A stretch of DNA of 64,000 nt, from positions 1-64,000 of the forward strand of contig NZ_MVOC01000044.1 in the NCBI RefSeq assembly GCF_002043095.1. Reading direction: 5' to 3'. Under the pieces are notes generated by a model, which was given only the letters and a program-made list of their open reading frames with translations, searched no databases and was not told the origin of the DNA. The first letter of the stretch is position 1. The number at the start of each line of letters is the position of its first letter. Below, piece after piece: positions 1 to 8,137 of the stretch. Source of the DNA: Mycobacterium sp. AT1. Lineage in GTDB: Bacteria > Actinomycetota > Actinomycetes > Mycobacteriales > Mycobacteriaceae. Position numbers and translations under genes: made by a program.

Positions 1-328
1 TCGATCCCGGCATGCCGGGAATTCCCCCCGCCATTCCGGGCATGCCGCCTGCGGGCGATCCTCCCTCGTAGGGTGCGCCGTCCGGCATCGAGCTTCCCGG
101 TAGACCGCTGCCCATCGGCGGGGGCATCGGCGGCGGGGACGGCGGCATTGGCGGCGGAGTGTCGTACACGCCACCCTGGCACGCGAAGGCCCACGGCTGC
201 GTCGCGCAAGCGGGATCATTCGGATCGGTGGGCTCGGCGTTTGCCGGAGCAGTCGCACCCATCGCCGCCAACCCCACGAGCAACGCGACGACGGAGGACC
301 GCACCACCCAGGGAGAGTTTGCTGCCAT
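1..328 (-). CDS. Secreted proline/glycine/methionine-rich protein (C-terminal part outside window)
   Basis: Reading leftward from an ATG, the first 33 or so residues form a signal peptide: a short N-region, a hydrophobic stretch (VVALLVGLAAMG) and a likely signal peptidase site after ATAPANA. The mature part begins EPTDPNDPACATQPWAFACQGG, with two cysteines that could pair, and then becomes low-complexity and rich in Pro, Met and Gly (PPPMPPSPPPMPPPMG, then GGMPGMAGGIPGMPG). At least 109 residues are present and the frame is still open at the window edge. Small exported mycobacterial proteins often look like this. I do not recognise a family and infer only secretion. Confidence 0.75.
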   Translation of the reverse strand, partial: MAANSPWVVRSSVVALLVGLAAMGATAPANAEPTDPNDPACATQPWAFACQGGVYDTPPPMPPSPPPMPPPMGSGLPGSSMPDGAPYEGGSPAGGMPGMAGGIPGMPGS

Positions 329-452
329 CTGCCCATCACAGCACGAGATCGGTAGTCGACCCGCCGTTTCAGCACGATTCGTCGGCGCACATTCATTCCG
401 TCACGAGCTCGACAGTTGCCGATTCGCCGCGAAACCTGTTCGGTAGGCAACG

Positions 453-1835
453 ATGACGGACAACGTGCTCTTCGTGCATTGGCACGACCTCGGAAGATAT
501 CTCGGCGCCTACGGCCACGACGACGTGTCGAGCCCTCGGTTGGACAAACTGGCCGCCGAAGGGATCCTCTTCACCCGCTCGCACGCCACCGCACCCCTGT
601 GCTCACCGTCACGGGGTTCGCTGTTCACCGGTCGCTACCCACAGAGCAACGGGCTGGTCGGACTGGCGCACCATGGCTGGGAGTACCGCGCGGGGGTTCG
701 CACACTGCCCCAAATCCTGGGTGAATCCGGTTGGTACACGGCGCTTTTCGGCATGCAACACGAGACGTCGTTTCCGGCCCGGCTTGGATTCGACGAGTAC
801 GACGTCTCGAACTCCTACTGCGAATACGTCGTCGACGAGGCGACCACTTGGTTGAAGCACGCGCCCACCACGCCATTCCTGTTGACCGCAGGCTTCTTCG
901 AAACACACCGCCCCTACCCGCGAGAACGCTACGAACCCGCCGACGCCGACGCCGTGGAGCTGCCCGACTACCTGCCCGATCTCCCCGACGTGCGGGAGGA
1001 CCTCGCCGACTTCTACGGCTCGATCACCGTCGCCGACGCCGCGGTGGGCCAACTGCTCGACACCCTGGCCGAGACGGGCCTGGACGCCACGACATGGGTG
1101 GTGTTCCTCACCGATCACGGTCCCGCCCTCCCCCGCGCCAAGTCGACGCTCTACGACGCGGGCACCGGCATCGCGACGATCATCCGGCCGCCGACGCGGT
1201 TCGGCGCGTCCGGCCGGGTGTACGACGACCTCTTCAGCGGCGTCGACCTGCTGCCGACCCTGCTCGGGCTGCTCGGCCTACCGACACCCGACGACGTGGA
1301 CGGGCTGTCGCACGCCACGAATCTGCTCGACGGAGTCGACGGTTCCGCACCCGTACGCCCCGGGCCGGTGCGCTCGGCGGTCTACACGACGAAGACCTAT
1401 CACGATTCCTTCGATCCGATCCGCGCGATCAGAACGACCGACTTCAGTTACATCGAGAACTACGCCACACGGCCACTGCTCGATCTGCCGTTGGACATCG
1501 AGGAGAGCGCGCCGGGCAAGGCGGTGGCGACGTTGAGTTCGGCGCCGCGCCCCAATCGGGAGCTCTACGATCTGCGCACCGATCCAGGAGAGCGGCACAA
1601 CCTGTTGACCGAGGTCGTGACCAGCGAATCCGAGACCGTCGCCAATGAAATGTCGATGCTGCTCAACGACTGGCGTGAGAAGACCAACGACGTCATTCCG
1701 TCCGAGTTCGCCGGCACCCGCATCTCTGCCAGGTACACCGAAACCTATATGCGGGTCAAGGGAATACCGTTGCCCAGTCGGTCCGCGCTGGCGGACGGAC
1801 GCGGCATCGAAGATCAAGTCCGGACACCGCAATAG
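453..1835 (+). CDS. Type I sulfatase (arylsulfatase family)
   Basis: A 460-residue alkaline-phosphatase-superfamily sulfatase that should hydrolyse a sulfate ester. The signature CSPSRGSLFTGRYP begins at Cys50, the cysteine that is converted to formylglycine in type I sulfatases. The N-terminal metal-site region reads HDLGRYLGAYG, typical of the heparan-N-sulfatase-like branch, and FLTDHGPALPRAKSTLYDAG supplies the second metal-binding Asp-His pair and a conserved Lys. There is no signal peptide, so it is probably cytosolic. It precedes a sulfotransferase and PAPS-synthesis genes on the same strand. A sulfatase beside stf0 also occurs in M. tuberculosis as I recall (Rv0296c/Rv0295c). The substrate is unknown; a role in removing or editing the sulfate added by the neighbour is inference. 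Confidence 0.9.
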   Translation: MTDNVLFVHWHDLGRYLGAYGHDDVSSPRLDKLAAEGILFTRSHATAPLCSPSRGSLFTGRYPQSNGLVGLAHHGWEYRAGVRTLPQILGESGWYTALFGMQHETSFPARLGFDEYDVSNSYCEYVVDEATTWLKHAPTTPFLLTAGFFETHRPYPRERYEPADADAVELPDYLPDLPDVREDLADFYGSITVADAAVGQLLDTLAETGLDATTWVVFLTDHGPALPRAKSTLYDAGTGIATIIRPPTRFGASGRVYDDLFSGVDLLPTLLGLLGLPTPDDVDGLSHATNLLDGVDGSAPVRPGPVRSAVYTTKTYHDSFDPIRAIRTTDFSYIENYATRPLLDLPLDIEESAPGKAVATLSSAPRPNRELYDLRTDPGERHNLLTEVVTSESETVANEMSMLLNDWREKTNDVIPSEFAGTRISARYTETYMRVKGIPLPSRSALADGRGIEDQVRTPQ

Positions 1836-1912
1836 TTTTGCTCGTGATGAGTTGAATTGCGTTGCCTCCGGCGAATATGCAACCCCATTTTTCTCCGGTT
1901 AGGCTCACGCGC

Positions 1913-2713
1913 ATGCCGTCGGAGACCGCGTATCTGGTGCTCGCCTCGCAGCGCAGCGGCAGCACCCTTCTGGTCGAGTCGCTGCGCGCGACGGGCGTCG
2001 CGGGTGAGCCGCAGGAGTTCTTTCAGTATCTGCCGACGACCAGTCAGTCACCGCAGCCGCGGGAATGGTTCGCCGACGCCGGCGACGAGTCGATCATGCG
2101 TCTGCTCGACCCGCTCGACGAGGGCAAGCCGGATCTCGCCCCTCCGGAGATTTGGCGTGACTACATCCGCACCGTCGGGCGCACCCCCAACGGCGTGTGG
2201 GGCGGCAAGCTGATGTGGAACCAGACGCCTCTGCTGATGCAGCGTGCCGAGGGGCTGGCGGACCGATCGGGCACCGGCCTGCTGTCGGCGATCCGCGACG
2301 TCGTCGGCTCCGACCCGGTGCTCGTCCACGTCTACCGGCCCGACGTCGTGTCGCAGGCGGTGTCGTTCTGGCGGGCCGTGCAGACCCGGGTGTGGCGGGG
2401 TCGACCGGACCCCGTGCGCGACGCTCGGGCCGAGTACCACGCGGGCGCCATCGCACACGTCGTGACGATGCTGCGCGACCAGGAGGACGCATGGCGGGCG
2501 TGGTTCGCCGACGAGGACGTCAACCCCATCGACGTTTCGTATCCCCACCTCTGGCGCAACCTCACCGAGGTCGTCGGTACGGTACTCGAGGCGTTGGGGT
2601 TGGATCCGAGGTTGGCCCCCGCGCCCGTGCTCGAACGCCAGGCCGACCAGCGGTCCGACGACTGGGTCGAGCGCTATCGCAGGGATGCGGAGAGGGAGGG
2701 CCTGCCTACATGA
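1913..2713 (+). CDS. stf0: Stf0-type sulfotransferase (trehalose 2-sulfotransferase family)
   Basis: Transfers sulfate from PAPS to a carbohydrate acceptor. In M. tuberculosis the homologue makes trehalose-2-sulfate, the first step of sulfolipid synthesis. The N-terminus carries the PAPS 5'-phosphosulfate loop SQRSGSTLL (residues 12-20), followed by GEPQEFFQYL, typical of the family. At 266 residues it matches the usual length of about 267. The frame opens 17 codons earlier, but the ATG at 1913 places the first beta strand directly at the N-terminus as in homologues. Its TGA overlaps the ATG of cysD (ATGA), so translation of acceptor enzyme and sulfate-activation enzyme is coupled. Family membership is clear; the actual acceptor in this species is not known. 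Confidence 0.9.
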   Translation: MPSETAYLVLASQRSGSTLLVESLRATGVAGEPQEFFQYLPTTSQSPQPREWFADAGDESIMRLLDPLDEGKPDLAPPEIWRDYIRTVGRTPNGVWGGKLMWNQTPLLMQRAEGLADRSGTGLLSAIRDVVGSDPVLVHVYRPDVVSQAVSFWRAVQTRVWRGRPDPVRDARAEYHAGAIAHVVTMLRDQEDAWRAWFADEDVNPIDVSYPHLWRNLTEVVGTVLEALGLDPRLAPAPVLERQADQRSDDWVERYRRDAEREGLPT

Positions 2714-3633
2714 CCGTTCACACGCAGGACGACACCCGCGTCGAGGAGTTGCGACTGCTCGAAGCCGAGTCGGTGCACATCATCCGCGAGGTGGTCGCCG
2801 AGTTGCAGCGGCCGGTGCTGCTGTTCTCGGCGGGCAAGGACTCGATCGTCTTGCTTCGCCTGGCGGAGAAGGCCTTTCGTCCGTCGCCGCTGCCGTTTCC
2901 GGTGCTGCACGTCGACACCGGGCACAACTTCGACGAGGTCATCGAGTTTCGCGACCGCCGGCTCGGCGAACACGGCCACAAGCTGATCGTCGGGTCGGTG
3001 CAGGACTCGATCGACAGCGGTCGCGTGCAGGAGGTCGGCGGACCCGCCGGGTCCCGCAATCGCCTTCAGACGCGCACGCTGCTCGACGCGCTGGAGGCCG
3101 GCGGTTTCGACGCCGCCTTCGGCGGAGCACGCCGCGACGAGGAACGCGCCAGGGCCAAGGAACGCATCCTGAGCTTCCGCGACGAGTTCGGCCAGTGGGA
3201 TCCGCGGGCGCAACGGCCCGAGCCGTGGTCGCTGTACAACGGCCGGATCAAGAAGGGCGAGCAGGTCAGGGTGTTCCCCCTGAGCAACTGGACCGAACTC
3301 GACATCTGGCGCTACATCGAACTGGAGAACCTCGAGCTACCGTCGATCTACTTCGCGCACCAACGCGAGGTGGTCGCCAGGGACGGCATCTTGCTCGCGG
3401 TGTCGAAGTACGTGCAGCCCCAGGGCGACGAGACCTCCGCGGTCGAGTGGGTCCGCTACCGCACCGTCGGCGACCTCACCATCACCGGAGCCGTCCGCTC
3501 CCACGCCACCGACATCGCCGGCGTCATCACCGAGATCTCCGCGGCCACCGTGTCCGAACGCGGTGAGACCCGAGCCGACGACCGGACGTCGGTGGCGGCC
3601 ATGGAAGACCGCAAGCGCGAGGGGTATTTCTGA
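2710..3633 (+). CDS. cysD: Sulfate adenylyltransferase subunit 2 (CysD)
   Basis: Catalytic subunit of ATP sulfurylase: ATP + sulfate to adenosine 5'-phosphosulfate, working as a complex with the GTPase CysN. It has the PP-loop motif FSAGKDS near residue 40, then HVDTGHNFDEVIEFRD and FGGARRDEERARAKER, all hallmarks of CysD. It ends with the usual basic KREGYF tail. Length 307 residues is normal. The start ATG overlaps the stf0 stop by four bases and its own stop overlaps the cysNC start (TGATG), so the three genes are translated as one unit. Placement directly behind a sulfotransferase suggests dedicated PAPS supply rather than, or in addition to, cysteine biosynthesis. Confidence 0.96.
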   Translation: MTVHTQDDTRVEELRLLEAESVHIIREVVAELQRPVLLFSAGKDSIVLLRLAEKAFRPSPLPFPVLHVDTGHNFDEVIEFRDRRLGEHGHKLIVGSVQDSIDSGRVQEVGGPAGSRNRLQTRTLLDALEAGGFDAAFGGARRDEERARAKERILSFRDEFGQWDPRAQRPEPWSLYNGRIKKGEQVRVFPLSNWTELDIWRYIELENLELPSIYFAHQREVVARDGILLAVSKYVQPQGDETSAVEWVRYRTVGDLTITGAVRSHATDIAGVITEISAATVSERGETRADDRTSVAAMEDRKREGYF

Positions 3634-5507
3634 TGAGCGCGACCACCCGACAACTGCTTCGGATCGCCACGGCAGGGTCAGTCGACGACGGCAAGAGCAC
3701 GCTGATCGGCCGGCTCATGCACGACACCGACAGCTTGCCGCTCGACCACCTCGAGGCCGTCACCGACGAAGAAGGCATCGCCGACCTGGCCGCGCTGTCC
3801 GACGGCCTGCGGGCCGAACGCGAGCAGGGCATCACGATCGACGTGGCCTACCGCTTCTTCTCCACCGACAGGCGCAGCTACATCCTCGCCGACACTCCTG
3901 GTCACGAGCGCTACACGCGCAACATGTTCACCGGCGCGTCCAATGCTCACGTCGCGATTCTGCTCGTCGACGCCCGCGCCGGGGTGCTGCGCCAGACCCG
4001 ACGGCACGCCAGGATCGCAAAGCTGTTGGGCATCAAGCACTTCGTCGCGACGGTCAACAAGATCGACCTGGTCGACTTCGACCAGAGCCGGTTCGACGAG
4101 GTGGCGCGCGAACTTCAGCAGATGGCCGCGCGCCTCGGTGGCGCGGAATTGTCCGTGATCCCCATCGCCGCCAAGCACGGGGACAACGTCGTGCACCGCT
4201 CGGAGAGCACCCCCTGGTACCCGGGGCCGACGCTTCTCGAGTACCTCGAGGGCGTCGAATTGTCCGCGCCGCAACCGGAAGCCGCCAAGTTGCGGCTGCC
4301 GATTCAATGGGTGTCGCGACCGACCGCCGACGAGCGACGGCGCTACACCGGGCGGTTGGCTGCCGGCACGATCAGCGTCGGCGACCAGATCGTGTCGCTG
4401 CCCGCGGGTACCCGCTCGACCGTCACCGCCGTCGACACGCTGGACGACGAGCGCACGACGGCCGTTGCGCCACTGTCGGTTTCGGTCGAGCTGTCCGACG
4501 ACATCGACGTGGGCCGCGGCGACGTGTTCGTCAGCGGCGCCGACGACGCCGCCCTGCCGGTGTTGGCCCGCGAGCTGGACGCGACGGTGTGCTGGTTCAC
4601 CGAGACCCCGCTGCGCGCTGGCGACCGGGTCGCGCTGAAGCAGACCAGCAAGACGGTCCGCGCGACGGTGCAGGCCATCCACACCCGGTTGGATCCCGAG
4701 ACGCTCGACGAGCTCGACAACCCGGTTGAGTTGTCCATCAACGACATCGGCGAAGTGACGCTGCGCACCAGCTCGGTGGTGGTCGCCGACTCGTATTCCG
4801 ACAATCGGGACAGCGGCGCCTTCATCCTGATCGACGAGACGTCCAACGACACCATCGGCGCGGGCACCATCATCGAGCCGCGCGAGGTCAAGCCCGGCTC
4901 CCAGACCCGCAACGACATCCGCTGGCACCCTTCGACTCTCGATCGCGCCCATCGTTGGAGCGCGACGGGACAGCGCGGTGCCACCATCTGGTTCACCGGG
5001 CTGCCAGCCTCCGGCAAGTCAACGCTGGCCGTCGCGGTCGAGCGCGCACTGGTCGAGGCCGGCGACGTCGCATACCTTCTCGACGGCGACAACATCCGGC
5101 ACGGGTTGTCCGACGACCTCGGATTCTCGGCCGGTGACCGCGCCGAGAACATCAGGCGCGTCGGCCATTTGACCCGCTTGTTCGCCGACGCCGGGGTGGT
5201 GGCGTTGGCCTCGCTGGTATCGCCGTTGAAGTCCGACCGCGAAATCGCGAGGGCCCTCAGCGACGCGGCGAAGCTGCCGTTCGTCGAGGTCTACCTCTGC
5301 ACCTCGGTCGAGGAGTGCGAGAAGCGCGATCCCAAGGGCCTCTACGCCAAGGCGCGGTCTGGCGAACTCAAGGGCCTCACCGGCGTCGACGCGCCCTACG
5401 AACCGCCGGAGAACGCCGACCTGGTGCTCGACACCGCGGGCGCCGACATCGACGACATGGTCGCCGAGGTGATCGAGGTGCTGCGGATCAAGCGCGACGG
5501 CGCCTAG
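3633..5507 (+). CDS. cysNC: Bifunctional sulfate adenylyltransferase subunit 1 / APS kinase (CysN-CysC)
   Basis: A 624-residue fusion. The N-terminal EF-Tu-like GTPase CysN has the P-loop GSVDDGKST at residues 15-23, a DTPGHERY switch, and NKID for guanine recognition. It drives APS formation with CysD. The C-terminal APS kinase CysC has its own P-loop GLPASGKST at about residues 456-464, then LLDGDNIRHGL and GLYAKARSGELKGLTG. It phosphorylates APS to PAPS, the sulfate donor used by the Stf0 enzyme encoded upstream. The start codon overlaps the cysD stop by one base. The 3' end overlaps the convergent tam gene by three bases. The fused arrangement is standard in mycobacteria. Confidence 0.97.
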   Translation: MSATTRQLLRIATAGSVDDGKSTLIGRLMHDTDSLPLDHLEAVTDEEGIADLAALSDGLRAEREQGITIDVAYRFFSTDRRSYILADTPGHERYTRNMFTGASNAHVAILLVDARAGVLRQTRRHARIAKLLGIKHFVATVNKIDLVDFDQSRFDEVARELQQMAARLGGAELSVIPIAAKHGDNVVHRSESTPWYPGPTLLEYLEGVELSAPQPEAAKLRLPIQWVSRPTADERRRYTGRLAAGTISVGDQIVSLPAGTRSTVTAVDTLDDERTTAVAPLSVSVELSDDIDVGRGDVFVSGADDAALPVLARELDATVCWFTETPLRAGDRVALKQTSKTVRATVQAIHTRLDPETLDELDNPVELSINDIGEVTLRTSSVVVADSYSDNRDSGAFILIDETSNDTIGAGTIIEPREVKPGSQTRNDIRWHPSTLDRAHRWSATGQRGATIWFTGLPASGKSTLAVAVERALVEAGDVAYLLDGDNIRHGLSDDLGFSAGDRAENIRRVGHLTRLFADAGVVALASLVSPLKSDREIARALSDAAKLPFVEVYLCTSVEECEKRDPKGLYAKARSGELKGLTGVDAPYEPPENADLVLDTAGADIDDMVAEVIEVLRIKRDGA

Positions 5508-6277
5508 CGGCCAGCCGAAACCTGGGCCACCACGAAGATCCGGCGGAACGGGAAGAAGGTGCGCCCGTCGGGCCGAGCCGGGTACGTCTCGGCCAGCATG
5601 GGGATCAGCTCGCTGCGGAAGCGCTGCCAATCCTCCTGTCCGAGAGCGCTCTTCACCGAGGTGAGAGCCGTGCCCGTGATCCAGTCCAGCACGGGGTGTG
5701 CACCGGTGAGTTCGTGCACGTAGGTGGTCTCCCACGTGTCGACGGCGCAGCCGGCGTCGGTGAGCATCCCGGCGTACTCGACGGCCGAGTCGACGACCTT
5801 GCCGACGCGAAAGGGAATGTCACCCAAGGCATCCAACCACCGCGGGCTACTGGCCAGCTCACGCACGACAGCGTGCGACGGGGCGTCGAAGTTGCCGGGC
5901 ACCTGCACCGCGATCCACGCACCGTCGGGCAGCTCGGCGGCCCAGCGGCGCAACAGTTCCCGGTGCGACGGCACCCACTGAAGTGCGGCGTTGCTCACTA
6001 CGACGTCGGTGTCGGGTTTCGGCGACCACGCCTCCAGGTCGCCGAGGGTGGCCTCCAGCCCGCGCTCGCGCGCCGCGTCGACCATCTCCTGCGAGCTGTC
6101 GACCGCCTCGACGACCGCGCCGGGCCATCGCTCCGCAAGCGTGACCGTCAGGTTTCCCGGGCCGCACCCGAGGTCGACGACGCGGCGCGGGGATCCGGCG
6201 CGCACCCGCGACAGCAGGTCGTAGAACGGACGTCCGCGATGGTCTGCGAAGGCCAGGTACACGTCGGGATTCCACAT
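5504..6277 (-). CDS. tam: Trans-aconitate 2-methyltransferase
   Basis: A class I SAM-dependent methyltransferase of 257 residues. The N-terminus MWNPDVYLAFADHRGRPF is characteristic of bacterial Tam, and VVDLGCGPGNLT is the SAM-binding motif I. VSNAALQWVPSH and a C-terminal FFPFRRIFVVA also match the family. Tam methylates trans-aconitate, a spontaneous by-product of cis-aconitate that inhibits aconitase. Its position beside stf0 and a sulfatase matches the M. tuberculosis order as I remember it (Rv0294 next to Rv0295c-Rv0296c), except that cysD-cysNC sit between here. It is divergent from the amidohydrolase with only 18 bases between the start codons. Confidence 0.9.
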   Translation of the reverse strand: MWNPDVYLAFADHRGRPFYDLLSRVRAGSPRRVVDLGCGPGNLTVTLAERWPGAVVEAVDSSQEMVDAARERGLEATLGDLEAWSPKPDTDVVVSNAALQWVPSHRELLRRWAAELPDGAWIAVQVPGNFDAPSHAVVRELASSPRWLDALGDIPFRVGKVVDSAVEYAGMLTDAGCAVDTWETTYVHELTGAHPVLDWITGTALTSVKSALGQEDWQRFRSELIPMLAETYPARPDGRTFFPFRRIFVVAQVSAGR

Positions 6278-6295
6278 GATGACATCCTATGGACG

Positions 6296-7186
6296 ATGGA
6301 CGAATCAGCCGCAGTGCGTGCGATCTGGGAACCGCTCGGGATACCGGGGATCGTCGACGTCCACACCCACTTCATGCCAAAGCGGGTGATGGACAAGGTA
6401 TGGCAGTACTTCGACGCCGCCGGGCCGCTCGTCGGCCGGACATGGCCCATCACCTACCGCACCGACGAGGCCGACCGCCTCAGAACGCTGCGCAGTTTCA
6501 GTGTCCGCGCCTTCACCTCGCTGATCTATCCGCACAAACCCGGGATGGCCGCCTGGCTGAACCAGTGGGCCGCCCAGTTCGCGTCGGCCACGCCCGACTG
6601 TTTGGCCACCGCGACGTTCTACCCGGAGCCGGGCGCCGTCGAATACGTCACCGCCGCGATCGACGGCGGCACCCAAGTATTCAAGGCCCACGTCCAGGTC
6701 GGAGACTACGACCCGACCGACCCGCTGCTCGACGCGGTGTGGGGCGTCGTCGCGGAGGCCCGGATTCCCGTCGTCATCCACTGCGGATCCGGCCCGCAGC
6801 CGGGCACCCACACCGGACCCGACCCGATCCGGGCGGTGCTGGCGCGCCACCCTGGGCTGCGACTCGTCGTGGCCCACATGGGAATGCCGGAGTACGGCGA
6901 GTTCTTCGATCTCGCCGAGGCGTATCCCGAGGTCAGGTTGGACACCACGATGGCGTTCACCCCGTTCGTCGAGGAATCACATCCGTTCCCCCCGGCCGAC
7001 CGACCGCGGCTGCTGGCTCTCGGTGATCGCATCCTGTTCGGCAGCGACTTTCCGAACATCCCGTATGGCTATCTCGAGGCCATGCGAGTGCTGACCGAGG
7101 TGAACGGCGTCGACGACGAGTGGCTGCGCGGCGTGTTCCACGACAACGCGGCCCATCTCTTCGGGCTGGCCACCACCGCGGAGTAA
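6296..7186 (+). CDS. Amidohydrolase family protein (amidohydrolase-2, TIM-barrel metal hydrolase)
   Basis: A 296-residue protein of the amidohydrolase_2 / ACMSD-like family. The metal-binding HxH is seen as VDVHTHF near the N-terminus. Further ligands are expected from VVIHCGSG, VVAHMGMPEYGEF and the C-terminal LFGSDFPNIPYGYLEAM, where the Asp is the usual catalytic residue. Members hydrolyse or decarboxylate small cyclic or amide substrates; nothing here fixes the substrate. The start was set at the ATG giving MDESAAVRAIWEP, 18 bases from the divergent tam start; the frame is open much further upstream, but that part lies over tam. It stands alone on its strand. Confidence 0.85.
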   Translation: MDESAAVRAIWEPLGIPGIVDVHTHFMPKRVMDKVWQYFDAAGPLVGRTWPITYRTDEADRLRTLRSFSVRAFTSLIYPHKPGMAAWLNQWAAQFASATPDCLATATFYPEPGAVEYVTAAIDGGTQVFKAHVQVGDYDPTDPLLDAVWGVVAEARIPVVIHCGSGPQPGTHTGPDPIRAVLARHPGLRLVVAHMGMPEYGEFFDLAEAYPEVRLDTTMAFTPFVEESHPFPPADRPRLLALGDRILFGSDFPNIPYGYLEAMRVLTEVNGVDDEWLRGVFHDNAAHLFGLATTAE

Positions 7187-7195
7187 CGCGACCGG

Positions 7196-8110
7196 TCAGC
7201 CCTTGACGGCGCTGACCAAGCTGTTGGCCTCCGCCATGGGGCCGGCGTCCGGATCGTCGGCCGGAATGGGCCGACCGACGAAGGTCAGGTACCGAGCCAG
7301 CGGCGTCGGCGTGCCGTGCCACCCCCGAGCGCCGAACCACTCGTCGGCTGGGGCGATCTGCTCGTTGTAGATCAGGGTGAAGAAGGTGCCCGCCCGGCCG
7401 GCGTCGCGTTCCTCCTGCTGCTTGGCCTCGAACACGCGCTGCGGCATGGGTCTGCCCTCCTCGACGGCTACTCGGCTGCCAGACGCCGACAAGCCGTCGA
7501 TCCCGGCGAACAACTGGTCCTGCGCCGCCGCGGGAAGGTAGATCAACAGCCCCTCGGCGATCCACGCGGTGGGCACCGACGGGTCGAATCCGGCGTCGAC
7601 GAGGGCCCGCGGCCAGTCGTCGCGGAGGTCCACGGCGACTTCGCGTCGGTCGGCTCGCGGCGAGTCGCCGAGTTGGGCGATGACGTCGCGCTTGAACGCC
7701 AACACCTTGGGCTGGTCGAGTTCGAAGATCACCGTGCCGTCCGGCCACGGCAACCGGTAGGCGCGCGAGTCGAGACCCGCCGCGAGGACGACGATCTGCC
7801 GTACCCCGGCTGCGATGGCGTCGGCGAAGTAGGCGTCGAAGTACTTGGTCCGCGCGGCCTGAAAGGACACGAAGTAGCCACCGAAGTCGCCCTCGAGCAG
7901 TTGCCTGCCGTGGCTGCCCGACGCGCGGCCGTCCATCATGTCCGACCACTCGCCCCCGGCCGCCCGGCAGAAGACCTCGGCATAGGGGTCCAGCACCAGC
8001 GGCTCGGGACGCTGGGCCTCCAATGCCCTTGCCGCAGCGACGAACAGAGCCGTCGAGCCGACGCTGGTGGTGATGTCCCACGTGTCTCGTTCGTCGTCAC
8101 CGGGTCGCAT
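7196..8110 (-). CDS. Class I SAM-dependent methyltransferase, TIGR00027 family
   Basis: A member of the mycobacterial paralogous family of putative methyltransferases (TIGR00027, leucine carboxyl methyltransferase-like), 304 residues. Typical signatures are DITTSVGSTALFVAAARA at the N-terminus, LDPYAEVFCRAAG, RTKYFDAYFADAIAAGVRQ, VVLAAGLDSRAYRLPWP (SAM-binding) and FELDQPKVLAFKRDV. WIAEGLLIYLP is also diagnostic. Substrates of the family are generally unknown. It lies 27 bases downstream of the DUF2236 gene on the same strand and is probably cotranscribed. In M. tuberculosis the comparable gene (Rv0281, from memory) flanks the ESX-3 locus. Confidence 0.92.
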   Translation of the reverse strand: MRPGDDERDTWDITTSVGSTALFVAAARALEAQRPEPLVLDPYAEVFCRAAGGEWSDMMDGRASGSHGRQLLEGDFGGYFVSFQAARTKYFDAYFADAIAAGVRQIVVLAAGLDSRAYRLPWPDGTVIFELDQPKVLAFKRDVIAQLGDSPRADRREVAVDLRDDWPRALVDAGFDPSVPTAWIAEGLLIYLPAAAQDQLFAGIDGLSASGSRVAVEEGRPMPQRVFEAKQQEERDAGRAGTFFTLIYNEQIAPADEWFGARGWHGTPTPLARYLTFVGRPIPADDPDAGPMAEANSLVSAVKG

Positions 8111-8137
8111 TTAGCAGACGATACGCCCGAAGTCTGG

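Noticed and set aside
5315..6295. Upstream extension of the amidohydrolase frame across cysNC and tam
   Set aside because: The extension overlaps two clear genes and carries no domain; the ATG at 6296 gives a complete amidohydrolase.
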